Source: Trichaptum fuscoviolaceum
Lineage: Eukaryota; Basidiomycota; Agaricomycetes; Hymenochaetales; Trichaptaceae
Direction: 5' to 3'
DNA: 64,000 nt
Assembly: GCA_910574455.1 (NCBI GenBank)
Contig: CAJSYZ010000002.1
Span: 4,923,671-4,987,670 of the forward strand
Shown here: piece after piece, positions 1-11,699 of the stretch
How the letters are laid out: every line of letters begins with the position of its first letter
Numbering within the stretch: the first letter of the stretch is position 1
Made by a program: the position numbers and the translations under genes
The notes under the pieces: generated by a model
What the model saw: the letters and a program-made list of their open reading frames with translations, nothing else
Database searches by the model: none
What the model was told of the DNA's origin: nothing

Positions 1-108
1 GCTTTCGTTGGTGTCCGCCATCTTATGGAAAGCATCAATATGCGAGATGATACGCTAATGTCATGGATAAATGAAATGGTTGATTCCGGAATTTCTGGAA
101 CAATCTGA
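1..108 (+). CDS. C-terminal end of an unknown protein (partial)
   Basis: An open frame runs from the first base of the window to a TGA at 106-108 and gives 35 residues ending in SGISGTI. It contains no stop, and it ends about 210 bp before the stop of the convergent gene to the right, which is normal spacing here. The reading is too short to assign a family. It may be the last exon of a gene whose body lies outside the window. It could also be chance. Confidence 0.35.
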   Translation, partial: AFVGVRHLMESINMRDDTLMSWINEMVDSGISGTI

Positions 109-319
109 GGTTCCTCGATTCGTGAAATGTACCTATGATTGTCAAACTTTTCGATATTATCAATTAGCCTAATTTATGCTATTATTGTTATCTACCTTAT
201 TGAATGGTCAAGTACAAGCACCGTTTCTCTAAGGTCAATCCGTGCACGTGAACCACATTCGCTCCGTTAATACTAGAAAGCCGTCCACCTTGTGGTCCCA
301 CTCATGTTATCCTTTCGTT

Positions 320-2418
320 TCAATTATTAGAACGCATCCATCGGGAACCGTATTCATCATCGTCAGGGAAGACTTGCATCATTGCGGCGCTCATGATGAA
401 ACGGGACCTCACAAGCCCAGATTCCAGTATCTCATAACATTCGACGTCTTTGAAGTAAAACCCGAGCATATCATATGCAAGGAAAGAGCGAAAATCTATG
501 GGCTCGCGTCCTTCGATGGGCACAACATGACCTTCAGACACGTCCTCTGATGGATAATTAGCTGGTAGTAAATAATGGTAGTCCAAATTCTATTTAAACC
601 ACTTACCATACAAACTATATTGTCTTTCGATGAATAATATCTTGTACGTTGTTTGGCCTTCAATTATCATTCCATCTCTCTGATATGAGAAATGATCCAA
701 TAATGTCCGCTTCGCTGCGTCTTCACTTGACTGATTCAATAAGTAAATGAATAATGAATGAGCCTTAAGCTAATTATGTCGCGTATAAGATTCTTACAGT
801 CCAACCAACAATGCAACCGACTGAGCCCTGCGCATCACGGACTATTTGGCCTACGAAGAAGGAAACAACCTGGCCTTCATCTCTGTCCTGTCCTTTCAAT
901 AGTTCTTTAGTGTATTGGTTCTCCCAGCGATCCATGATTTCGAGGCAGCTGGCCACGGTGTCGCCGTTCTCATATCCACCCACACCATCTGAGGCCAATT
1001 TAATGTCAAGCTTATCCCGCAACACTAAAGATAAGTCTAATGGGTGGTGAACTGCTTGAGATAGGAATTCTTGATCAATGGCAGCGACGGGACTGGGTCC
1101 TATCACCGTCCGGATGTATTGCAAGGCATAGTTAGCTCGATGTCTCTGACTCGCAGTTATGCACAAGTGGTCATGCCCAGATTCTGTGACATCGATAGCA
1201 GTCCAGATATTCCGCGCAGTGCGAGCAAGCATTTCTCTGGCTGTAACACGTTGGCTTTCTTGACTGTACGTGCTTTCTGGATAGCCGTCATTTGCGTTAA
1301 CGATAGCGAGTTCAGGAGGACCGAATACATCCACAAAGGCCTCTCGGACACGCGCTATGACCCTGGAGCGAGAATTGATGAGGATGGCAGGCAAGCCTAA
1401 TCGTCTGACTATCGAGACGAAAGTGAACGCCAGAGAGATAGGAAGAGACCTTTTCCTGGAGAACAGGTAAAAGTTGGGAAAGCTATTGAAGAAGTGGTAG
1501 AATTGTCCCTCTGGAATTACGATTAGTCTCAAAAGTTGATGCAAGAAGCACACTGGTTTACCTTCGACTGCATCATAACCTTCTATTCGCATGAATTTGC
1601 TAACGGCTATACACAGCTTCGCAGTATTGAAACTGGGGTCCATGGGATCGTATGATATCTGTTCTTCCTGCAAGTAATGTTTGCAGTCGATAGCTAAAGC
1701 GTCCAGTTTTGGCCGAATCTATGTATCCTCATCGAAACCATGTGCCCTGGTAAAAAAACAGGCTTACCACAGAGGGATGAGTATCCCAAAAAGAAGCTAA
1801 CCCAAGGAATGCGTCTTCCAAGGGTGCGTCAAGTTCAAACTCAACCATCTTCCTGAAATTGGTATTCGTCAGATATCCCCATAGGTCCATAGTGCGACGC
1901 CTCGCGATAACCCCTAGAATCTCGGATATCCAGAACCGGCCGCTCAAGTCAAGAATTGGTGAGCCAGTTTTGACTTTATCGACATCTGCTTCATCCTGAA
2001 GCAAGACAGGGTGTGGAAACGACAGCATCAGCTTGAAGTCATCCCATATATCCAGCCCATGATCCACCACTATCTTTCGGGCAGCTTGATTTCGACCATG
2101 GTAGTCTATAGTGCGAATGATGTACTTCAAGATGTTGTGTGCTTTCTGTTCTATGCCACGACGTATTAGGTAAAGAGCCCGCCAATCGTCCCCGAATTGA
2201 GATCGGCGAGACTTCTCATGCTCCTCATCAAAGATGCTGTAGCGGATGTCATAGTGAAGCTTCCATAAACTGGGAACACGGGACGCCTCGTAAAGCGATT
2301 TGCTTGCTAAAGCACATCGACAAACGGTAAGGATCCCTTGTTCGGTCAACGGTAGCTGCTGCAGGATCTTTATGTATACCTCAATAGGGAGCCACGGATA
2401 GTGTTGATGTGAAGTCAT
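320..2418 (-). CDS. F-box protein with transglutaminase-like and YccV-like domains (FBXO21 type)
   Basis: Predicted substrate adaptor of an SCF ubiquitin ligase. I reconstruct four exons: 2418-1768, 1718-798, 730-607 and 561-320. All junctions keep frame and give 645 residues. The N terminus (HYPWLPIEVYIKILQQLP) is an F-box. The middle, starting near RPKLDALAIDCKHYLQ, matches the SirB1/transglutaminase-like core seen in human FBXO21, including a PVCFLHQLLR stretch. The C terminus (GQIVRDAQGSVGCIVGWT, then YKILFIERQYSLY, then DFRSFLAYDMLGFYFK) is a YccV/hemimethylated-DNA-binding-type domain. This domain order is characteristic of the FBXO21 family. I chose the ATG at 2418 because the F-box starts right after it; an in-frame ATG at 2481 would add 21 residues with no domain. 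Family and domain order are well supported; the substrate is unknown. Confidence 0.85.
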
Positions 2419-2928
2419 GCAGAAGCCTGGTAAGAAGATCTGAAGTGGTGGGTGACGAGTTGGACGGTGGATAAAGGCCAACTCAGTGTTGTCAGGTTAT
2501 CATCGGAGTTTAAACTGATGTAGTACACTAGTATGTAGTACCAAAATGAGCAAGGTTCAATAGTACACTCAAGCCAATGTCCTTCCGTGTCGAAATTTCG
2601 TTTTACGGATCTCACTACAGACATAGTGACTCTGTTATGTAGGTATCAGCTCTCTGTTTGCGGTTTTAGCTCCTTTATCTAAATCCTTTCATCTATTGTT
2701 ATATATCGGAGGAAATATTATAAGTTAAACCATAAATATTATAACTCTCACTCAAATATAAACAAGAACGGTGTGATTGGAATGATTAATCACTGATAGT
2801 GAGCAAAAGATAAGTATGGAATACAAGAGTACTGTGATGAAGTGGGCTATATGATAGTTGTAGCGCCTGATTTTCAAACAAACGAAATAGTTCCGGCCAA
2901 GACCTGGCTGAAACCGAAACAACGATCA
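2419..2928. other. Intergenic region
   Basis: Upstream of the FBXO21-type gene and downstream of the next minus-strand gene. It is AT-rich, especially 2690-2760, with no supported ORF. It probably holds the promoter of the F-box gene near 2450-2700 and the 3' UTR of the neighbour. Confidence 0.5.
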
Positions 2929-5391
2929 TCAAGTGTCCATCTCATTATCGCTATCTGGATCTCCTTGATTTCGGGAGCGCGGCTCTAGATCAAGAGCAAC
3001 AGCCTTTCCCTTCTCCCACTTCCAGACTGGGTGTAATCGAGCAGCAAGCTGTTCCCTATTGTCTTCCATAGGGTTGGGAGCTTCTTAATGACAAGACATC
3101 AGCCGTACTGAATTTAGTTCGAAAGAAAAACGAACGAACGTGATGTGTACGCTGGCGGGGCCGGTGGCATTAATGTATCCCGGATACTGCCTCTTTCCGA
3201 CCTCACAAAACCAGGATTAGGAGGCGATGAAACAGATTGACCTCGTTGAAGGGGGGCTGGCGAAGCCCTCGAGGATTGTCCGGGATGGGTACCCCTGTAT
3301 CTGTCTCCGAGAGGAATGGACGACTTTTTTGGAGAGGGCGGGTCTCCATCCATACCTGTTTCGTTCTCGAATTGCCGCTTATTGTATGAGGATGAACCAG
3401 GCGGCATGCGGAGTGGAGGTAATATAAGCGAACTGCTCATCGGTGACCTGCTTATTGCAGGTGAGGATCTGAAACGGTCTTGTGATCCAGAGTTTGTTGA
3501 TCGGGAAGGACCTCTCATACCCACTGCATCAAGTAAACGTCCGGGGTGAGGTAAATCGCGGGTTATATGACTCAAGGAGGGCAATATCTGGCCAGAGTCG
3601 TTGCCTCCGCGAGAAATCGAGGCGCTTGAACTGGGTATCGATGTGCCTGGCAATAATGAGCTGGAGGCACTTTTGTTATCGGGATACGGAGGTTCATTTG
3701 AAGCGAAGCGAGTAGGGATATGCGCAGAAGAAGAAGAGTAATGTGGCGAACCTAAATCAAGTCGATTCTCCAATCCGCCCGAAGTTTGCAATCGGTTTCC
3801 AACCTGGTAAATGGGCATACTCACCGCAGAATGATGGGTGAAGTTTCCGGACGAGGAGAGTCGTCGTCTACTCATATCCAGAGTAGTGGCTGCAGGAACA
3901 GGCGAGGATGATGCAGAGGAAGAATTGCTGTCGGTGATTGTAGGATCTGAGCTGCGGAAACTGCTCGCGCCGGTTGAGCCGCCCCTGCCAGTGATCGATG
4001 TCTGTAGTTGTGATGCCTGTGAAGTTGCAGCCATTCCCCCACTTAGCTGTGGTGCGCGTGATAACGACAAGCCCACTCTACTCGAACCGTCACGCGTTGG
4101 TCGTGAACCAGCCCCCGTCAGTTGATTTGTAAGGCCTGAACCCCACTGCTTTCTCCTAATGCTGCCGCGGGTATCAGGACCGGAAGTCAGAGAAAGATCC
4201 TCAATCCGCGGGACGCCGCTAGAGGAGTGCATATGTTGTTGTGAATTGAATGGACCAATCGAAGCCCTATATGTTCTGCCCTCATGTTCGCCGGATGAGA
4301 AAGATGTACTGACAGAAGAATTCAAGGCTGACTGTCGTGGTACGCTTCCGAGCGGGTGCGGTGCTTGAGATAGATCGTGAGATGAAATTGCCAGGCTTCT
4401 GAACTGGGATGTTTGGGTCTGTGCAAAGGAGCCAGCGGGACTAGAGCGTAAATCCACGTTTCTGTGAATTGCTCTTGGCTGGAAAGGACTGTTTCCTGTG
4501 GAAGATCGTGAGTCCTCTAATGATTGACTCGACCAAGGGCTTATTGAAAATAATCATGTTAGCTGAAGATTTGACAAAGGTGTTTCACATTACAGACCTT
4601 GGATTCCTTTCTTCAGATTCCTGTACTGGCTGTCGTGGATTACGCATGGGACTGCGAGGGCTGGAAGAATCGGAACTTGTTGCGGGTATAGAAGTCGGCG
4701 AGTGAAGAGAAGTATCCGACCCCTCTCCCGTGGGGTTTGAAACCCGGAATGCCGCGACGCGTCCAGTGAATTTGGATTCCTATGCGAAATTCAGTACGGG
4801 GTCAACAGCGAGGAGGAGAGAGAAAAGCTCGCACCAGAGACGCTGATCCTCCCCCATCCTGGCTGTTGGCAATCTTGCAGCCCATCTTGTGTTTGTTCCA
4901 GTTCGCGGCGTAGTAGCGACCAGTTGCATTTAGACGAATGGGTCGATGACATCCCCGGCATGTTACAGTATGTGGACCAACATCGTACGCGTCTGGGTCT
5001 GCTTCGAGCCGCCGACGTCGGTCGTCTTCTGCAGACCAAGTACGCCTTGGTTGCAAAGGCATGAGTAGATCTAGAGGGTCAATGTTGTTCCTCGCCAACG
5101 ATGAGTTAAAAAAGCTCTGTATGCTAAAATGTCGGTGGAAGAAAGGTACAAGAAGAGAGGCGATAAGATATTTAATATAAGAGGCGAAGGGAGCACTAGC
5201 ACCACAGACCTTCTCGATCGCAAGCACTGTTCTAGATGATTTTGAATGATTTGGGTGACACGTTCAATCCCTTGTGCCGAAACGAAGGAGATGTTCTGAC
5301 CACATCGAGAGCACTTGAAAGCGTTTGAAGGCTCCCGATTCTCGACATTAAAGCCAACTGGATCTTGTCCTTCACCAGATGGAGTCACCAT
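2929..5391 (-). CDS. Protein with two N-terminal CxxC..H..C zinc-knuckle-like modules and a long serine-rich tail
   Basis: Reconstructed from five exons. The start is ATG at 5391 (MVTPSGEGQDPVGF). Module 1 is CSRCGQ...HLEQC. After an intron ending near 5095, module 2 is CRGCHR...W..HKMGC, i.e. the same Cx2C-Hx4C layout repeated. The next exon begins at about 4780 (ESKFTGRVAAFRVSNP), and another begins near 4545 (SPWSSQSLEDS) and runs into the long ORF down to about 3136. That region is Ser/Pro/Gly/Arg-rich and predicted to be disordered. The last exon (NPMEDNREQLAARLHPVWKW..DSDNEMDT) ends at TGA 2929-2931 after a GTTCGT-type intron. All joins keep frame. The duplicated zinc-binding pattern suggests nucleic-acid or protein binding, but I do not recognise a named family. 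The last donor site is non-consensus and least certain. Confidence 0.65.
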
Positions 5392-5476
5392 AGTTCCGAA
5401 GATGGGACCGCGAAGAAGGAGCGGAGAGTGAAGGCTAAATGTTGCGAAAGAGAATGGAATCTCTGCTGTTATTTCT

Positions 5477-5755
5477 TCAAAATCGCAACTTTGTACGCGT
5501 TTTGTAAGGAGAAATTGACCAGCATCGTCGGTTAGTGCGACCCGTCATAACCCCGAGAGAGGTATACGGAGGACCAAACACGGGAAGATACTGTTCGTCA
5601 ACAGAGGTGTCGGGGATCCAATCGGTTTCGAGCACGCTGTGCCTTTTCATCACGGTGGTCGTCACATCCAATCTGAGAGAGTACAAGACCCTTTTTACAT
5701 ACCGTTCGAAATTGGAATAGATAAATTTGCTACCGTATCTGGGTAAGGGCAGCAC
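5477..5755 (-). CDS. Doubtful small ORF, hypothetical
   Basis: A 92-residue open frame (MLPLPRYGSKFIYSNFERY...) upstream of the zinc-knuckle gene on the same strand. The middle part (TDWIPDTSVDEQYLPVFGPPYTSLGVMTG) has protein-like composition, but I recognise no family and no good splice partner. It could be an isolated exon, a 5' UTR or a decayed gene. Reported only because the stretch is otherwise empty. Confidence 0.2.
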   Translation of the reverse strand: MLPLPRYGSKFIYSNFERYVKRVLYSLRLDVTTTVMKRHSVLETDWIPDTSVDEQYLPVFGPPYTSLGVMTGRTNRRCWSISPYKTRTKLRF

Positions 5756-6340
5756 GCTTGTTTATGTCTTGTCGCAGGAAGCCTGAAAATATCAAGAAAA
5801 CTCTGGGACGAAGCCGAAAATAGGCAGTGAGAGAGATCTAAGAGGTGACACAAGCCATGGATGCCAGATTAAAGAACCTGCGGTAGTATTGTACCCCGTC
5901 TATCACCGGGCATCTGAATTGGGCGAGCATGATGAGGTCAAGGTAGGCGGGCACAGCAGTCCTGGACCAAAGGGTCGCGTCCGGGAAGATCTGTTGGAGT
6001 CCTGAGAGACCGTGACTGCCCTACACTGGAGCTGCCGGGTATCTGAACAAGCCCAAGAGCCAGACGAGAAATAAGGTAGTGAAGCGATGTCGAGTTATAC
6101 ATCTAGAGACTGTTTTTTTTCTGTTTCCTGCGGGTAATCTGGCTCATTCACGGAAGGGGGAACCAGGTCAAGTTCTGTGCTAATCAAGGGAAGCAAGTTG
6201 AACTAAGTTCAAAAACCAGAATAAACTATTGCCTTTTATGCGTAAAACACACGTGCCAGTGCTCGTGCGCCACGCGAGCCGCTTTCTCAGCGAAGTTCTG
6301 CGTACGCGATCGCGTTCGTCGTTGACGCTTGACGCTCACC
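5756..6340. other. Intergenic region upstream of MAS2
   Basis: No supported ORF. It contains a poly-T run near 6112-6120 and pyrimidine-rich sequence, and likely holds the promoter of the peptidase gene starting at 6341. No tRNA-like cloverleaf was recognised. Confidence 0.45.
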
Positions 6341-8053
6341 ATGAAGAGAGTCGCCTCCGCCGCTGCCCGTCGTGCTGCCCAAGCTCGCAGACTGCATATC
6401 CAGCAGACGGAAGATGCTTCGCCTGTGAAGATAACGACCTTGCCAAACCGCATCCGTGTCGCAACAGAAGCTGTCCCTGGCCATTTTGCTGGAGTGGGTC
6501 TCTATGTTGACGCGGGCTCTCGTTATGAGACGCCGAGCAACTCGGGCGTAAGCCATTTTCTAGACAGGATGGCGTTCAAGGTACGTGCGTCAATCAGGAT
6601 GTATTCAATCGCTGACCGCCGTTGATAGAGCACACTTTCGCGGTCTGACCTCGAAATGTCCGCTGCTATCCATAAGCTTGGCGGCCAAATCCAATGCTCC
6701 TCGTCAAGAGAGGCCATAATGTACCAATCCTCGCACTTTCAAAATGCTACACCTCTTGCTCTTTCCATAATAGCTGATACTGTCTCAAATCCGGCTTTCC
6801 TTCCTGAAGAAATTGAAGCGCAGCGCGATGCAACACAGTATGAAATACGGGAAATCACTGCAAAGCCGGAAATCATCTTACCGGAGATCCTTCATCAAGT
6901 TGCATACGGTGGTGTAGGTCTGGGAAACCCCCTTCTATGCCCGGAGGACCGTATAGACCTTATCGATGCGGACACGTTAAGGGGATTCATGAAGGATTGG
7001 TATAGACCCGAGCGGATAGTCATCGCCGGTGCAGGCATGCCGCATGAAGAATTGGTGGAGCTCACGGATCGTTACTTCTCTTCGCTGAAAGGCGAATCTA
7101 TTCCTGTTACACACTCACAAGTAGCCCAGCCGCACGCAAGTTCCCGCCAGAACACTGTACCTTCGCATCTTCTTCAAAATCCCCCTTCTCCTTCTCTGTA
7201 CAAGTCGTTGACACGGGCTGCTTCGTATCTATACCCTCAATCTTCTTCAACGGCGCCCCTTGAACATGCCCCGCCTCCTCCCACATCAACGTACACAGGC
7301 GGACACTATTTCATCCAAAAGCCCGATACGGAGTTCAACCACATTTACCTGGCTTGGGAAGGTCCAGGGATACACTCTCCCGATATTTATGCTTTAGCGA
7401 CTATGCAGATGATCCTTGGAGGAGGTGGCTCTTTCTCCGCCGGTGGCCCTGGAAAAGGGATGTACTCGCGTTTGTATACACATATCCTGAACCATCATCC
7501 CCAGATCGACCATTGCGAAGCGTACCACCATATCTACACGGACACATCACTCATAGGGCTTTTTGCAAGCTTCATTCCTGTCTCCTCTCCACGGCAAGGA
7601 AACTCTCCTGCACAAATCATGCCACATTTAGTGCATCAGATCAGTCTATTACTCCATGTCCCTGTGGGAGAAGGCGAACTTAACAAAGCCAAGAATCAAC
7701 TAAAGAGCAGTTTGGTCATGGCTTTAGAGAGCAATGCCGTCTTAGTTGAAGACCTTGGGCGTCAGGTAATGTCGTTTATCAGTATTCTCCGTACACTTCG
7801 GAAATTGACAGCTTTTCTTTCCTTGTTTTCTCACACTCATCGTGCTAACTAGATCCTCGTTCACAACCGCAAAGTGCCTGTTTCTGAAATGTGTGAGCGC
7901 ATAGACGAGATAACTCCGGAGGACATTCGCCGGGTTGCTCACCGCGTATTTGGCGTGGACGGTGCTAAGCCTGCTACAGTCGTCGCCATGGGTAAGGAAG
8001 ACGTAGGCGATTGGCGGGGAGTAATGAGGAAGTACGGTGTCGGTGGTGCATGA
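6341..8053 (+). CDS. MAS2: Mitochondrial processing peptidase, alpha subunit
   Basis: Non-catalytic, substrate-recognising subunit of the matrix peptidase that removes presequences from imported proteins. Three exons. The first starts at ATG 6341 with an Arg/Ala-rich presequence (MKRVASAAARRAAQARR) followed by VKITTLPNRIRVATEAVPGHFAGVGLYVDAGSR. The intron at about 6580-6628 splits the helix FLDRMAFK|STLSRSDLE. Exon 2 carries the family-defining glycine-rich loop LGGGGSFSAGGPGKGM (M16 fold). The zinc motif HxxEH of the beta subunit is absent, as expected for alpha. The last exon (ILVHNRKVPVSEMCERIDEITPEDIRRVAHRVFG...) ends at TGA 8051-8053. A linker of about 90 residues rich in Ser/Pro (about 7110-7290) separates the two M16 halves. 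Length and motifs fit the fungal family well. Confidence 0.95.
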
Positions 8054-8561
8054 AAGCGATCGATGGTTGTATTTCCTTTTATTATTTGAGTTTAATATTC
8101 AGCACGTTATCATTTAGCATTCGCAACTAGTTTGTCTTCCTATGTCATGGTCCAATATCACACTCTTAACTCAGAAACCACGCCCCGCGAATACTCAGCC
8201 CAGTGGTCAAATCTCTTTGCTTACCACGCGTAAATTGCTAATATAATGTATTCACTATGTCTATTTTTAGCGCATGTTCTCCGTTTACGATCGGCATCGG
8301 GGCCGGATTTGCGCTGACCGGAAGAAAGCTGAGCACAACGGCTCAACTTTGAACGTTGGCCTCACTCTCTTTACCTTCGACTCCTATCGTCCTTCGGAAC
8401 CCCTATGCTTTTCTCTTCTCTACTGCAATCATAGAGGCTACTTTATTTCTCGGTCATTCTCGTTCAGACTTTTCAAACGTCATCTAGATATTGCCACTAC
8501 AGTCAACAAAAGGACGAACCTAGGTTTCCGGACGAGCTCATAAGAAGGCCATCTGCCGTAA
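8054..8561. other. Intergenic region
   Basis: 3' flank of MAS2 and promoter of the ceramidase gene. An 89-codon frame at 8274-8543 shows no family resemblance and is not accepted as a gene. Nothing else seen. Confidence 0.5.
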
Positions 8562-9847
8562 TGAATCTTTCTAGCCGAGTAGTTTCGCCCGATTATGTGG
8601 GATATTGGGGACCAGTTACAGCAACTTTGGATTGGTGCGAGGTATGATGCAAGCGTCTTAATAGCTCTTCACTAGTTGTCGCTAATTGTGGCATTCTTTC
8701 AGGCGAATTACCAGTTTACACATTATATTGCGGAGTTGGCCAACACCTTATCCAACATCATCACAGTTGGCCTCGCTTTACATGGAATTAAGGTCGTTCG
8801 CTCGCAGGAATTACCCAGCAGGTTTCTTGCCGGATTTCTGGTTTAGTCTTACATATCTTACCGAATTTCTCCCAGCGTGCGCTAAATCTTATCTCTCTTA
8901 GGCGTTTGCCCTCGTAGGAATAGGTAGTTTTGCCTTCCATGCAACACTTCTGTTCAGTGCACAACTCGCGGATGAACTTCCTATGATTGTCACAGCGTCT
9001 TGCAGCTTCTTTGTCCTGTTTGATACAAGCCCCAGCTTTAATATCCGAGAAAGCAGAGCCTTGTTGAGCACTATGATTGCCTTCAACGTGCTGTTTTCGA
9101 TCTCTTAGTAAGCGTTCACACTCACAGTAATCATTTCTGTCAAACTGTTTTACTCATCCGCGTCTCTTGGTCACGCAGCTGGTTGTACCGCAATCCGGTC
9201 TATCATCAGGTGGTTTTCGCAGCTTTGATGATTGCTATATCTGTTCGCGGGGTTTGGTTGCTGCACTGGTCAGAAAAGGCTAGGAATATCGATGCGAATA
9301 CTAAATCCGACATCGGTAACCTGTACCTCTCCGGTTCTGGTTCATTTGCCCTCGGATTTGCCATTTGGAATCTCGATAACATATTCTGTGAGACTCTGAC
9401 TAATTGGAAGTTGCTTGTCAACTGGCCAGCGGCATTCTTGTTGGAAGGTGTGTCCGTTCTTCTTATGGCGCAATTAAACGGTCTCTAACTACCGCTTGCA
9501 TAGGCCATTCGTGGTGGCATATCCTTACGGTTAGTTCCGACTACCAAATCAGCGAGATTATTATTGATGACCTTCTCGTATGCATAGGGGACTGGGTCGT
9601 ATCTCATGTGGATGGGCACCATATGTAAGCAATATGATTTGTGTACTTGCTTGTTCTCAATGGATTAACCCAAATTCTTCCCATAGATCTGTACTTGGTT
9701 TTCAGTGCTTCATTCTATTCGAAATCTGACAACTGCTATCTCTTTAGAACACTGAGTACGAAGGATGATCCGAGGAAATATACTTTGGGGTACGACCTCG
9801 GATGTATTCCATATGTACGGAGGGTTGAGAAATTGAAGGCGGCCTGA
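8562..9847 (+). CDS. Alkaline ceramidase (YPC1/YDC1/ACER family)
   Basis: Multi-pass ER/Golgi membrane hydrolase that splits (phyto)ceramide into sphingoid base and fatty acid. Seven exons reconstructed from ATG 8562 to TGA 9845-9847. Exon 1 ends ATLDWCE and exon 2 begins ANYQFTHYIAEL. The spacing of D, W, E, N and E here matches the Ca-binding set D19/W20/E22/N24/E33 of human ACER3. GIGSFAFHATL supplies the catalytic Ser and first Zn-binding His (S77/H81 spacing). The join at about 9500-9525 gives GHSWWHILTGTGSYLMWMGTI, which supplies the other two Zn histidines (H217/H221 spacing). A further exon (YLYLVFSASFYSKSD...) ends with a Lys/Arg-rich tail. Introns split codons at 9107-9178 (SISY|WLYR) and elsewhere, all with GT..AG ends. 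All catalytic residues appear present, so the enzyme is likely active. Confidence 0.93.
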
Positions 9848-10139
9848 ACAGTCCATAATACTCTCCCAAAGAGAGCTGGCTTCACCTCTGTTGTATCTAT
9901 TATTTACAATTGTACTTCGTAGAAGAACAACTTGCAAAGCAAACTTGAAGCATGAATCCTACATAATGCCAGTGGAACCTGAGGTACACTCGGAAACGTT
10001 TCCCACGATTAGTAATCCAAGTAACTTATGCATGCCAGTGCCCAGTGGTCATTCTAATGAAAGTTGACTCTTACCTTACAAGCTCAGAAGACTTACATTA
10101 CGTGCCGTGCCGCCCATCTCCCCAGAGTAGCTTCAGAGT

Positions 10140-11166
10140 ATGCGACTGGCAGTGATACGTCCAGTCGGCTGTGTTAGGCGATGCGTACTTGCGAAGACTT
10201 TTTGTCGATCCTTTTCTGACTCAGTTGCGAGCGCAGGAGCAGATAAACCTGCCCCAAGAGGTGTTCCTCTTGCTTATGACCTTGATGGGATTAATATCAA
10301 GCAAAGGGGTATGTACAGACCTTCTGATATAAGGCGTCTGTCAGCTGATGAAGTGAACCTCAATAGCTAGGCCGACGGTACAACCACGACCGTCCCTTGG
10401 TAATCGGCTTACTGCAAGGCTAAGAGGAGCTTCACATGCGGATGCATCGACTGTCACCAAGGGTGTACAACGAAGAGCCACTCAGTCGCCTGAAAGAAAT
10501 GCACCACGTCAAGACCGACCACAGAACACGGCATCAGCTCGTACGCCTCGAGACGGAACGCAGGCTTCATCGCGACCTGTTAACCAGCGAGTGGCTTCCA
10601 CTACGCAAGCCAATGGACCTGGGAATGACGCGAGAGCTTCGGGACCAAGATCCTCGAGTGCAGGTGCTCAAGGTGCTCGTACACAGGGACAAATGAGAGG
10701 ACAAGGACGATCTGGCGATGATGCCGCAGCACAGAAAAAACGGAAGGCGAAAACACAGCGGAAGCCTAGGGATCGTGACCAAGCTGGTTCTGCGTACCGT
10801 GGTCCTGTCAACGAAGAGTATATAGGAGGTGGTCGTAATTTCGACAAGAGCGGTGTACTGAAGCTGAAGGAAAGCGATGTGGTTCCTGTACTAGAGGTTC
10901 CGGAAATGCCGCCTCTGGATTCAATTTTTGGAGACTTCCCGACTTCAACGACACCAGTCGCGCAAAAGACGCTGCAAATAAAGTCGTATCTACACCACGG
11001 CGCCCCGGGAGTCGCAGGCTTAAAGGTTCTTGGGGTTGTGGATAACGCACAACTGGCACTGAGCCATGTCCGTGACCTCGACGTTCCACACCGGCGAGAA
11101 GCATTGGATATCGTTTCCAGGCTAGCTAGTACGGCCAAGCCTGCTGTTGATGAAAAGAGTGTGTGA
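10140..11166 (+). CDS. Unknown protein, probably mitochondrial
   Basis: Starts at ATG 10140 with a basic, Cys/Arg/Val-rich leader (MRLAVIRPVGCVRRCVLAKTF) that looks like a mitochondrial presequence, followed by YDLDGINIKQR. A 58-bp intron (10309-10366, GTATGT..AG with a CTGAT branch site) joins in frame to ARPTVQPRPSLGNRL. The unspliced frame would stop at 10368-10370. The centre is a basic, Gly/Gln/Arg-rich low-complexity region (about 10450-10790). The C terminus is more regular (GVLKLKESDVVPVLEVPEMPPLDSIFGDFP; LKVLGVVDNAQLALSHVRDL). I recognise no family. The basic linker suggests RNA binding, perhaps in mitochondria, but that is inference. Confidence 0.6.
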
Positions 11167-11699
11167 ACTCAATTCGGCCCACAGCACTTCTCCTTGCGTA
11201 TTACTATACATAACACCGCACCATATTTTTCGCATATTGCAACTTAAAAGTTCGATAGAAATTGCTCCATACCAAAACCAAGCTTTATAGATCTAATGCT
11301 CACATGGAAGGACTACTGCATTGGTTATCATTATCAGGTCCAGTCTTGCATCAACGCTTCAAGCTAACAGATAGCAGTTTCCTTTCTTTGTAAGTCTGGC
11401 TAAAGTAGACCTCTTACACAAGATATTTCGAGCCCGATTTCCGTGCTCATATTTAACCCCTAATGCCATCTCTGCATAGCATATGCGTTGATGTTGTCAT
11501 AGCTGAACTGATACTTCCCGCTCAGGCCGAACGATCCCGGTGAGGTAAGGAGCGGACATTCGCGAAGGGGATCAATCGTTCAGAGATTCACAGATATGCA
11601 CAAATACCTCGATTGGCACAGCATCCGTTGGACGGCATTACTGAAAGATGTATTTGAGTTAGTTTTATTTGCTTGGCACTGGCTGATTTACGTGCCCTC

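Noticed and set aside
8274..8543. 89-codon plus-strand frame between MAS2 and the ceramidase
   Set aside because: No recognisable domain, composition unlike the neighbours, and it lies in the expected promoter region.
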